Source of the DNA: Laguncularia racemosa
Taxonomy: Eukaryota; Streptophyta; Magnoliopsida; Myrtales; Combretaceae
DNA length: 64,000 nt
Assembly: GCA_037954665.1 (NCBI GenBank)
Contig: JBBMOL010000073.1
Coordinates: 1,116,001-1,180,000, forward strand
Reading direction: 5' to 3'
Positions 38,876-50,700 of this stretch are shown here, in pieces (the stretch's first letter is position 1; each line of letters opens with the position of its first letter). The translations under genes were made by a program, and so were the position numbers. The notes below the pieces were generated by a model. It was not told where the DNA came from. It saw only the letters and a list, made by a program, of their open reading frames with translations, and searched no databases.

Positions 38876-41800
38876 TCAATTTCTTTGCTTGGTTTTAGGA
38901 TCAATTGCAGGTTCTGTTGAATTGATTCTGGAAAATTTTGATGGGTCTGGAGAAATAACAGCAGGAGTTTCCTCCTTTTGAATTGTAGGGGGTTCCTCCT
39001 TTCGAGCAGGTGGAGCCGCAAACACTGGCTCAACTTGCCTCATGCAAACGGGTGGGGCAATGCGCACAGGTGAGGAATGCAATACTGGAGAGGCAAGCCT
39101 CGATGGGGGTGGCCGAGGTGGGGCAGAATACAGAGGGACTGCTGTTCTCATTGTCACAGGTGGTGCTATGCCTCGGCAAGATGCTCTCAACTGCCCAATG
39201 GGAACATATGGAGCTGCACCAGCAGCAGGGAACTTCTGTGGGCGAACAACACGACTTTCCAAGGCCGAAGTTTGCAATGGTGGCACAGGCTTGTCATTAG
39301 CTTGTCCTGAGGGTCTTTGACGAACCGTCTTTGGGTAAATCAATGGCAAGATCTTTGATGCTGTTACAGGTGCTGGCTGAGGGCTGGTAGGCCTAGGGCT
39401 TTGAGTAGGAAACTTCTTCGGGAAAGCAATAGAGCGAGTTGGAGAGTTAGCCATTGCTATCTTTTCCTTCAAACAGTAGTTTAGCAAAGCTCGTGCTATC
39501 GTAATTTGTTCCAGCTCATCATTGTTCTCTGATTCTGAAGAACTTGCTGCTTCTTTTGCCACTGTTAGAAAAAGTTACATCACACAGGGCTAAAAATTTC
39601 TGAAGAAGTACCATGTTCCAGTAAGCTTACAACTATCAAATAATGCCACAGAAAATTAAACAATAGAAAAAGCAGGAAAAAATTGGCAATATGGCAGCTG
39701 TGTATCTCCTGAATTTGTAAACACGCACTTGCTAGCTAAAGTGGAAAATTTCAAAACAAAAATGCTGAGCATCATTATGAGTTTTTCTTTCCCACTTTTT
39801 AGGTGTAAGGTTTGACTGTAATGCTCCACAAAAAGGTATTCAGTCAACGGAAGAATGAAAGATCAAATATCTATAATTCTCATGACAGAAAACAAAAATA
39901 TCTCTGATTCCAAGCAGAACTCTGCAGGGGATAAGAGCAGTGCATAAAGCTGGCCTCATCCAGCATGTAAGAGGCTGTCAACTGAACAAAATTGCAAGGA
40001 TATTTTAAGAAGAATAAGCTACTTCTCACCAGTGATCACTAAAAAGCTAACCACCCACTATTTTCTTTTCAAAAAGTGACAATGCTTTACTTTCTATCCA
40101 ATCTATTTTTGACAGAACCAATACAAGACAGACTCACATTGTTTTAGGGATGACCATGCAGCCATAGCTGCATTCTTTTCTGCTTGTTTCTTATTCTTTG
40201 CTGGCTCTCCTGTAAACGTGATTCCAGCTAATTCTACAGTCCCTGTAAAAACTGGCAGGTGTCCAAGTCCTGACCGGGAAGTTTTATATTGTGGTAACGG
40301 TGCCCCAACTCTTTGTGCAATCTCTTGCAGGAGATTCTTGTAGACCCCTGTCTCATCCTAGAGGAGGAGAAACAAAAGTCATCTTAGTACAAGAAACAAA
40401 GACACAGAAGATGTTCAAAATGACAAACTACATTTTATTTTACATGATTATCATGCAGAAATATGTCATTTTGTATTAGGCAGACAGTTGACCTTTTCAC
40501 TAGTTATTCAGATTTATAAATGTGGAAAGACAATGAGCACATGTTAGTTAGAGTGCTGAGGCCTGCTGCCCTTCACAAGATTGTTAAAATAACACTAACA
40601 TGCCACAAAATTTCTGACCTTCGATTTTGGTTGCCTAGATTGTATGAATAGTGCCTTGAAATGATATATAGTTGCAGAGAGCAGTTAATAAAAACGAAAT
40701 CATATCATAGATGGGGTAAAGATCTGAAGAAAGTAGCATATATAAAATGAGGCCAAAATAAGAAATCAATGTTATGTAATAAATATTAAGTTCACACCAT
40801 ATTTACAAGTTTAAGCTTTTAGATCAGACCAGAAAGTCTTGACTTCGAATTTCTGCATTGTTAAATCAGCCTCTATTATTAAATTGTTTAATTGATAAGT
40901 TTTAGTCAAAGTCTTAGAGCCTGTAAGTGAAAAAGCATGTTATGTAATAAATATAAAGTCTACAATATATCTACAAGCTTGAGCTTTTAGATCAGATGGT
41001 TATGGTGCCGGTCATAGCACAAGATGAAATTAAAAAGGAAAACTTAGTGAGCGATGGATTATTTGAGTTAGTAACAGGATCAATTCCTCTTCCAAAACAA
41101 ATCATTGCCGCTGTCGCATATTTCCGCATTGAAAACTTTTTTACACATGAATACATAATGTTTACAATAATAATTGCTATCAGTGGACATGATCTCAAAA
41201 CTAACATATAAGATAACCAGAAAAACAGGTAACGGGTCTCATTAATCGATCATCATAAATGAAGCATATGACAAGTAGGTATGATGGGAGACAGAATGGG
41301 AGTAGGAAAACTCTATCTGAGGGATAGATCAAGGAAAAATAAAAGGGCATTGGTTAGACTAGTCAAACTATGTTTCTCCTCAAGGAGATGAGTTTTGTAT
41401 AGATCTACAAGCAAAATGCATACCACTGCATTCTTGGCTCACGAGGAGAAAAAGGATGCATAGCATCGCTAGAGGATGAATATGGAGGTTCCTTAGCAAC
41501 TTAAGACTTGCATAACTAACAAAATGCCTGGAAAGATTTTAAATGTTTCATATGGAGTCTGAAGACAGTCCCTTGTGAAAAGAACCAGCCACAGTTATTT
41601 GGATAGATAAATAATTTCATTAATTAATCACAAATATACAACCATCAAAGATGGGAAGATTTACAAAGCACAGCTACTCTTTAAAGAGTAAACAAAAACA
41701 CTGCATGAAACAAAATGAACTCTTCAAGAACCTAAACAGCTATTGGAGTAAGCTAAAATTTGATTGGCTATGGAACTAGAAGTAGGGATATATTTCCAAG

Positions 41801-44386
41801 ATGCACCCTATTGCAAACTCTCCAAATGCAATATACAGCAGCAGAACCAGCTATAGTTTAGGCTTATGGCATCAAACTATAAAGCTGTAGGTACTTTATG
41901 AAAAGTTCTTTTGTCAATCACCCAACAAATGTCCTTTTAAGACAAATGTGAGAATGAACTTCACAAAAAGTTCCTAGTAAGTTTTAGACTAAAATTTAGC
42001 AAATAAAGTAACAAGAGGTTTAATGCTACAGCAAGTTGCTATGCTTGAAAATGCTGAAGTTTGAAGTGGTACAGTTTTTCTTACAAACAATGTACCCAAG
42101 CAGGCTGTATTTACACAGTATTATTTGGTTATATCAACACTTAAACATTATTTTAAATATGTTCCCTTTTTTGCGTGCTCTGATACTATGCTGGTCTTCT
42201 AAGGGAATTAATAAGAAAATTGCATATTTTTTAAACAAGCACTTTATTTTCATTTAACTGAAAAAGGACGAATGTACAGCCATCATAAGTGAAATTTAAA
42301 TTTAAAATTATAGAAGTACACTTAGATAGGACAGATCGTAATTCATCAGCCACTTAAGATTTTCTTTAATTCCAAACGGCAACAAAGAAAAACAGGTTGA
42401 AGCATGATAACATGGACGTATGTAATTTGTGTAATCATATTATGATTGGCAAAAACAAACTACAAAGTCCAAGACTTTTCATCCACAATCAGTCTTCATA
42501 AATTAGACCATTGTGACAATCCGATGTGACACATGAGAAAAATGAATTTCATCTTCTCCCAATTAATCTAAACCTTTGAACCACCATCACCTGCCATGCA
42601 AGATCTGAGCATTAAGTCCTTCACCACCAAACCAAACCCAGCACACAACCCCCCCCAAATAGCTGCACTCATTGACAGTAAAATATCATCCCACAACCTC
42701 TGCCCACTTGAGCATAATAGAGCCCATCCCACCTATACTGTCTTGGCCCTCATATCAGAGCCAACCAACAATTGCACCCTCTCCAAAGAGGCAAAGACCA
42801 TCTCCTCAACTTCTCCAACTTCCTGCAGTATCCTATTGTATTGTAACTTCTACTTCATTTGCATTTTACATGCAAATCTAGGCAAAGCCTCCCTATGCAT
42901 GCAATTAGTCTATATCCTGGGATTGGCTCATCAGTGCATGTTTGCTCACTCCAACAACTACAGTCTCACCATAATTTTCTCTCTAATCTTACATCCACCT
43001 TTAGCCCACCCTCAATTAGGCACTTTTGGTTTAATGCCCAAAAGAGAGAAAATATATGTGAATACTATTTTCTCTGTGGAGGTTTCATTGGTCCAAAAAA
43101 AAAAAATCATGTAGAGGGAAGGTACTGCTCATCTGGATATGCACGAATTCCTGGATTCCATAATAAACAATTATCTAGTTTTGCTCTCATTATAAGGGCT
43201 GCATATGCTATAATATGGATGCAGGTAGTTAAGTTGAAACCACCAGACCTATAAGCAGGTGATGTAAAGTGCATCCCAATAGAAGAATGAGTTTTGGAAG
43301 TCATAAACAAATTGTATGGTTCCACTTCATCGCAAGATAGATCATATGCACAGCATTTTAAAAAATTATCAATTTAAACCCCAGAAGCTTCACAAATACA
43401 AGATAGCTATAAAGCCAAGGTAATAACCTCACTAAAAAAAATTGTTTTTAGTAACTTAATTACTTAAGTAACCATAATCCTACTCCTTAACCATAAATTT
43501 CCCCTAATTTTACTTGAGTCCAGGTGCCCTGGGCATTTGTTAAGGCCCTAGAGTAGAAAATTCCTACACGTTCCAACACTGATTACACATTTTACATGAA
43601 AACTATGGAAAAGGTCTTTATTTGGCATTTTAACGAGTGCCTTTATAGCATATGTTAACATATTCCTTTTACTAAAATCTTATCAGAATCCGATCCCCAC
43701 CATACCGCTGGACTTCGTACTCAATTTCTACTGTGTAAATTATTCAGATTATATGCAGATTGAAAATTTATAAAATTTGGTGCCTCCAATGTGTAAATGA
43801 AACGCCAAACAAGGGCATTTCTGTCCACTTTTCCTAACCTCCAAAGACGACTAATTGAGCGATGTCCTGGTTTAATCACCACCAAAAACAGCACAGTCCC
43901 GACTAAATCAGTCCACAAGGAGGCTTCCGGTCTAATTTAATAGTAACATGACACCCGAAAGCGCCTGCGTATCATATTCAAAATTCACATCACAGAATTT
44001 TCCACCGCCAACAGCTAATCAATCAAATGCAGTAAATGGATAATAACGAATCACCAAATGACAAACTAAGACCCTAAGAAAGTGGGTGGTTTGTAAATGT
44101 GAGAAAGTGGAATTAAAGAAAGGAAATCCAAAACTCTCACGAGAATACGAGCGGCGAGAGAGTGAGAAGGACCGCGGGAGGAGAGAGAATTAAGAGCTAC
44201 TTCAGCTGCAGCGTGCTCAGCTTGACGGAGAGTAGAACAGTAATTAGGACTTTCAAAGATCTCTCCGTTGAAGTTAACGGTGGCTTTGAATCTAGGCGCG
44301 TGGTCTGGACCTTCCCGAAGACAAGTGTAGGAAGGTAAGTTGAAGCAGCTCCTCTGCGCCAGCTCCTGTAGCTGGTTCTTGTACAT
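38876..44386 (-). CDS. DRB2: Double-stranded RNA-binding protein, DRB2 type
   Basis: DRB2-family proteins bind dsRNA and act in small-RNA biogenesis with DCL enzymes and in translational repression. Three coding exons: 44141-44386, 40138-40357, 38876-39561, total 1152 bases, 383 residues. dsRBD1 is residues 1-70, opening MYKNQLQELAQRSCFNLPSY as in Arabidopsis DRB2. dsRBD2 is residues 87-155, with the KNKKQAEKNAA dsRNA-contact helix. The rest is Pro-rich, with two copies of an APPVxMR repeat also seen in DRB2/3/5. Intron 1 is 3783 bases. Splice sites are GT-AG in phases 0 and 1. Arabidopsis DRB2 is longer (434). The family's C-terminal LExLKI ending is present but one frame off, ending at 38,842, so this copy ends about 12 residues early. 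Orthology to DRB2 rather than DRB3/5 rests on the adjacent MON1 gene. Confidence 0.93.
40358..44140 (-). other. DRB2 intron 1 (3.8 kb)
   Basis: The intron lies between the two dsRBD exons. Apart from the 60-bp repeat pair I see no gene in it. A 172-codon open frame on + at 42,596-43,114 has no recognisable domain, and its Pro/Ser/Thr-rich text looks like chance. Confidence 0.7.
40769..40996. repeat. Two 60-bp direct repeats in DRB2 intron 1
   Basis: 40,769-40,828 and 40,937-40,996 share the order atgttatgtaataaatat, an acaagyttragcttttagatcaga block and the same spacing, with about ten differences. They are 168 bases apart and non-coding. The shared text resembles the end of some plant LTR elements, so they may be remnants of one insertion. 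Confidence 0.55.
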
Positions 44387-44404
44387 CTCTAAACCCTAAT
44401 CTCA

Positions 44405-44442
<38 letters not shown>

Positions 44443-44450
44443 GTATGTAT
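44387..44450 (-). promoter_or_regulatory. DRB2 leader: telo box and GA repeat
   Basis: Directly upstream of the start codon, taaaccctaat (+ strand 44,391-44,401) is a telo box, followed on + by (CT)n at about 44,405-44,431 and then (ATCT)n. GA/CT repeats and telo boxes near the start are common in plant 5' leaders. Confidence 0.5.
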
Positions 44451-44639
44451 GTATCTTTCTCCCTCTATATTTATCTATCTAACTAAGCTATCTCTCTCCT
44501 GAGTTAGAAGAGAGAGGTGGTAGGTAGGAGGGGAACGGTGATCGGAGGTGTGAAATTAGGGTTCCGGTGAGATCGAGGAACTCTAGGGTTTGGCGTCACA
44601 GAGAGAAAGAGGAGAGAGAGCGGAGAGGACTATGTTGGA

Positions 44640-47600
44640 CTAAGTGCGTGTGGTGTTTGTTTTGTTGGATAGTGGAGTCAACTCAAAACTGGTGAACGTT
44701 AAAGTTTTAGTATATATATATATATTTTTAATTTATTCTTTTGCACTTTGTGCATCGCATGGACTTGAATTTTCACATTATGTGGAATCTTTCCTAGATT
44801 TCCTCCTCTTTGTTTCAGGATAATTAATATAGTGAAAACATGTATCTATTCTTTTTATAATTAATATATATATATATATATATTAATTTGAGAAGTTCTG
44901 TTTCTTATTACACCTTTTCAGCTGATCTATATAAATATATACTTGAATAAGAGTCATACATATTATGTACTGCATCCAAAAATTACACACATTATTCAAT
45001 TATTAGCATTGCTCTACGGTTTCAGTCGACTAAAATATCCAACCATCGACTAAAATCCTATTGCATTAACTCCGATGACTCAATTATTCGAGATTATACA
45101 TGATAACATTTATTTTTATTTTGTATCGTTTAAGATGTATATCTTTTATTTATACTTAAACACTGACATATACTCTCTTTGTTTTAATTTTTAATTTTTT
45201 TTTCATATTTTTCTTTCCATTTGATTTTTCTTTTGCATACTTGCTTTAGTCTCGGTTTCAACTAGATATCACATAGTGATATAGAACGGAAAATCTAACC
45301 TACTCTACTATGAATAAAATATTTTTATCTAACTTTAGTGTCCCATAGTTTCTCTATGATTTTCAACTCGTGATTCTAGTTAAAATTTATAAAAACGTAT
45401 ATCTAAACTCATAATCATAGTTTTGATCAAACACATATATACATACTTTTTTACACATATGACGAGATACGATCATAAAAAATCGAATCAATCGTAAAAA
45501 AAATAATGATTATGTTATTAGGACCATAAGAACAATGCAATTTTGTCAGTTTTACGTAGAGTGATACAGCTGTAAATGTGCTCTCTTGCAATATAACTTT
45601 GCTTGTTTTGTAAGGTTGTCACTTATAATTCATCATAATTGTTACAATGTTTATATATTAATAGTATAAGTTGATAAACGTTCTTTTAATTTTTAAATTT
45701 CTGAAATTATGTATTTTTTCTAATTATTCATATTGCACTTATTTCTACTAAAGGTACAAATCTAAAAATTTTATAACTATATGTTATAAAATGATTGTTT
45801 CTTTAATATTAATTACATTATAATGATGTCATTGATAGAAACAATGATTTTTATCAATGACGTAGAAGTTGCAAGATAAATAATGTAGAAACATAAAATG
45901 TAAATTAACACTTTATGCAAATTAATCAGCGATATAAAAATACTAGTAAGATTCTAATATATATCAATTTTTATAAAATATGAATGACGATTTTTAAAAT
46001 TCTATCGACTTTCATGACATCTATTTCTTATGACACGATAAATTAGATACACTTTGCCACTACATCGTACCACTAACTAAATTGAACACCTATACAAGCA
46101 AAGGAAAGCAGCGCTCTTATTTCTATGAAATTTATAAATTTACCCCATATTTATAACCTTAAAAATTTGAAAGAAAATTAAAAGAAAAAAATGTTTAAGT
46201 GACGATTGAATAGGATATTCATAATTTCTAAATTGATAGCGCTCAATATCACAAAAACGAACGTACACAAGTGCTTGTTCTATAGATTCAAAGGTGATAT
46301 AAACAATTTCATAATTTTAATGGCAGTATAATTTACATGTTATTGAAGAGAGATTGGAGAGAAACACATGAAATTACCAAATCAATCCCTCAATTACGGT
46401 AGTTATGCATGAATGATAGCTTGAATTTCAAAAATTTTATCTCATAATTTGAATATTAAAAAAAAGAAGAAAATTATTTATTATACATAGTGAGAAACTA
46501 AATATTTAACCTTCTAGTATTTGATTATTTTATTTTTTTAGGCACTCAATGTTGTGTGGGATTTGGCTACTACTAATATATATTAATTCATAAGAACCAC
46601 AGCTACACACAAGCAAAATTATTATAATCTCACTAATTGAAAAAAGGATTTATTAGTATTGATATGTTATATGTTTTGATGATTGATATATAATTAACAA
46701 TGATTTTTGAGCACGTGTTAGTCATCATAAGTATTTTTTAAAAAAAATTATTCATATTTTCACGTGTTATAATTTTATTAATACTTACGCGTTACTAATT
46801 AATTTACTTTACGTGTTAATACTTGTCAAGAATTCAATAAGTAGATTTCATTGGGCAGATGTTGAACTAGAAAACGAGAAGAGATTAATTATTTAACTAA
46901 TAGCGTGTCACTAAATTATTATTATACTATTGATGCAAAGAAAAGCAGTTATATTTATAGGTATTGGGTGTTGACATTCATTATTATGACTTTTAGTATA
47001 GGACCCTCCCCGGATGAGAGTTGGAAATTTAAAAAGGCTATTATTGTTATGGTGGGGGGTGGGGTAATAATTAATTAATTATTACATATTGATTGCAGGT
47101 CCACTTTCTTCAAATTACCTGCTTTAATCAATAACCCTTCCTCTATTAATAAAATATATATATAAGTTTTGAATTATGATATAACGACAAACAAACTTGA
47201 AAAGCATCCTCATGATTAAATAGTTTCTATGGAAAAAAAAAAACAGAGGGAGAAAAACTTCTTATACAAGGAATATTATTGGACCGTTGGACTAGAGTGA
47301 AGGACAATCCTTTAGTTGGTTAAAATTTAATTTGTATTATATCAAATCCAGTAAACTGTCAAGATAATTATCGCATAAAATTAATTTTAAATTAAATTCA
47401 AGCATTTATATAATGCTTGAACTCAGTTCAATTAAATCTAAATAAGGTTAATCGAGATTAAAAACCAATTAGACAGAGCTCAAGGAAAAAAAAAAAAAAA
47501 AAAGGAATCCAAAGCTCATTCCACACACGTACGTCCGTCAGGGGCCTGGCTACTAATTACTTTCATATATTATTAGCAAAATGATATGATATGGGCTTAA

Positions 47601-47789
47601 ATATGGTGAGAAAATAAATAGCAATAATCATCACTAATTTCTAATGGTGTTATTTGCATTGCCAATGGGATTATAAATTATATAACCATGAAGTAGTGCC
47701 GCAAGAAACAGAAAAAAGAAAAAAAAAATTTGTGGAATTTCTACGTGTAAACAGATATACTCTACATGGAATGTTACAATAATTTTAGG
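44640..47789. other. Intergenic DNA between DRB2 and MON1
   Basis: AT-rich with (AT)n at about 44,711-44,727 and 44,867-44,883, short homopolymer runs and no coding signature. It holds the DRB2 promoter at its left and the MON1 3' end at its right. Confidence 0.6.
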
Positions 47790-50700
47790 TCACCAAGAAA
47801 ATGGACTTGCTCCTAGCAAAAAAATCTCATTCTCCACATCTTTCACCCATTGACAAACGCGGTTGCAAGTCTTTATTGCCGCTGCCTACAAAGTCAGATC
47901 AACCAAAAGATCAAATAATGCACCCAGAAAATAATGTTAGCTTGAGCAGCCTGCAAGAGAAGGGAAGAGGCAACTCCATTGATCAACAGTGCAAGCAAAC
48001 TAGGGTCGTGAATGTCAACGGAAGAAAAAATAAAAAGAAACATAAGATCATGTCTAAATGCATCGAAGAGGTGAAACTGGACTGACAAATTATTAGCAGC
48101 AAAGAAATTTCACGGGACATTTGCAGGGAAATAAGCATCTTATTAACAATTCACCGAGCTAAACTATTCAAAAACATCCTCAGAACTATAGCAAGCTATT
48201 AGCTGAATCTGTACGACCAGATCAACAATATGGTCCCTGCACCTAAGAGAAGATGTATATTGACTTATAAATTGAGGGAAACGCTTAATATGGAAACAAC
48301 ACCAAACCTTGTCTGCAAGTGGATCAAATGCGGCATAGAGTTCAAAATCCTGGGTAACCCAGCAAAGTAAGACTGCAACACATAGACATTACAGAAAAAC
48401 GTCAAGAAGGCGTTCACTCAGCGTATGGAAAAAACTTATCTCAAGCTACATTATTCGATATAAATATAAGTAACTCCAACATTCCATGTTGGCAGATGAG
48501 TCAAGTACATAATACTAACTACTGTTAACATAACCATCAAGAAGCTTTACTAAAGTTCCTACCAAGGAGACAAATACATATAGAAAGGGCAAAATATGAC
48601 TAGGTGCTATAGCAGCTTAAAATTCCCAATTCAATTTATGTAAATGAAAAACTAACACCCAATCTGATAAAAAAATCTGGAGAAGATATACTTCTTACAA
48701 TCCATCCGCTTGTCAAGAAGACTTAAAAACACAAAACCTGTCTAATAATCAAACTATCATATTGTAAAGTTAAAAGATATCACCCCTGTATAACATTGAG
48801 CAAAAGCTAAAACACAAGACTTTTGTTACTGAACATGAAAAAAAATCCAGGGTAATTCTTAAAAATTATTTCAGTTCAGTAGCTCAAGGACCATCAATTT
48901 TATAGTTGACAATGTTCAAGGACATCAGAGATGCCATGGAAGAAAAAGAAATCCTTACCATAGTTCTCATCTCTTCTAAACTGAGTTTTGTGAGGGCCAA
49001 TGCTTTTATCATGCATGGAAGCAAAGAGTTTCTGGTAAGATCTATATAACCTGAAAAGCATCAGCAAGCAGCCTATTACCATAGAATGATTAAGATATAA
49101 ATTTAAACAAAAAACAACTCTGTTATGGCCTGCGAATGTTACCTTTTCTGCAGTTGGGGACTCATCATTGGTGGTGAAAACTCAGAAGCAACATACTGGT
49201 CCAAATATATACTTCGATATATAAAATGAAGAAGCCCAGCAGGACCACCCACACCCACATGAGCTTCCTTGACAGTCTCCAGAGATTCTGTCATGTGTCT
49301 GGGCTGACCTAAGTGGGATAGATATAGAAAAGATCCAGAACGAGGCAATGAATCAACTGGCAAGTCCTCAACTCGCATTCCACCATCTAGCATGGATCTT
49401 TGAACTTCGCTTAGAACATTTGATTTCAGTAAAACTGTTTCGATCCGAATCCTATAAAATTTAACTCCCTGGATTAATATGCTTTTCACATCTGATTTAG
49501 AGGATTATTCAGCAAGTGAACCATTTGGTCGGTCCATGGTCAAGTGGAAATCCATCTTAGAGGTTGTTACTCATCGCAATCAAATGATGTTGTCACTAAA
49601 TTAGACCTTTACCTACAATCCTTCAGGTGGTAGAAGGCATCTGAACTGGTAGTGAGCAATATCAAATATGTCTCGACCTAGAAAAGAAGAATCAATCTCA
49701 TATGACAACTGATTCTTTGGAGAAAAACAAAGGATAAACAGTCCACATGAAAGAATAACAATTAGAAGGTTAGAAACACTTACATCAAGAAAATGGACAT
49801 AAGCATACAGGAATGCCATAGGATTATATCTTGGCAGGCAAATTGGAGAAAAAGATTCCGATGTCCTGCACCAATATGGAAATAATGGTATGATCAGATT
49901 ACAAAAACAAAATAGGAAGCAGAAGAGTAGATAATTATAATAATGCACTTTCATCATACTAATCCTAAGAGAGAGAGAGAGAAAGCAGAATGGCTATACA
50001 TAGAAACACTAATACTGATTGAGCTTCATGTTTGGCTATTTCATAAGAACAAATTGAATGGCTAGCAAAAGCCAAATTCACTTGCCTAAATGATTCTGAT
50101 GCCATTACAAAATTTGCAAGCAGCAACATATCATCTGGATGCAAGGAGGCTTTTTGCGCACCAACAAGACTGACAACCTGTAAAAAAGCTCAACCTTTTT
50201 TATATGCCTTAGCTATACAAAACCTTGTACAAATAAATTAGCCATAACCAGGTGATGTCCTCACAAGAAACAGAAGAATGATCACTAACCTTGTGTTTAC
50301 ACATTAATATAGCAAAAAGGACACCTGAATCAGCAACATCCTGCAGTATGGCACCAGCAGCCTGCCTTGTTGCATAAGCAAGCGGAAGGCAAGTGTATGC
50401 ATGAAGAAATGTGGCTGGGTTCCTTTAACCAAAAAAAAAAAGCAAAGAAAAAAGACGTAAATTCCAAATTCAACCAAAATTGACATCTTCAGAATTGCTC
50501 CCTTCAGCAGAGGGATTGAGACTCTAAAGCTTTACCAAGTAAATGATTGTAAATCACCAGGGAGGTTCCCAGGAGATCATGCAATGCAGGACAAACATGA
50601 TTTAGCTGGAGATAATAGCCAACAAATAAGCAATCCAGGGCTAGATAGGGCAGATGGAGAGAGAAACATTTCATTTTTCAGAAGGACCAGAGCTAAAAGT

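Noticed and set aside
39010..39320. Three overlapping + strand frames of 77-96 codons
   Set aside because: They are antisense shadows of DRB2 exon 3, whose Pro-rich codons leave the opposite frames open.
42596..43114. 172-codon open frame inside DRB2 intron 1
   Set aside because: No recognisable domain, no partner exons, low-complexity composition, and it lies on the opposite strand in an intron.
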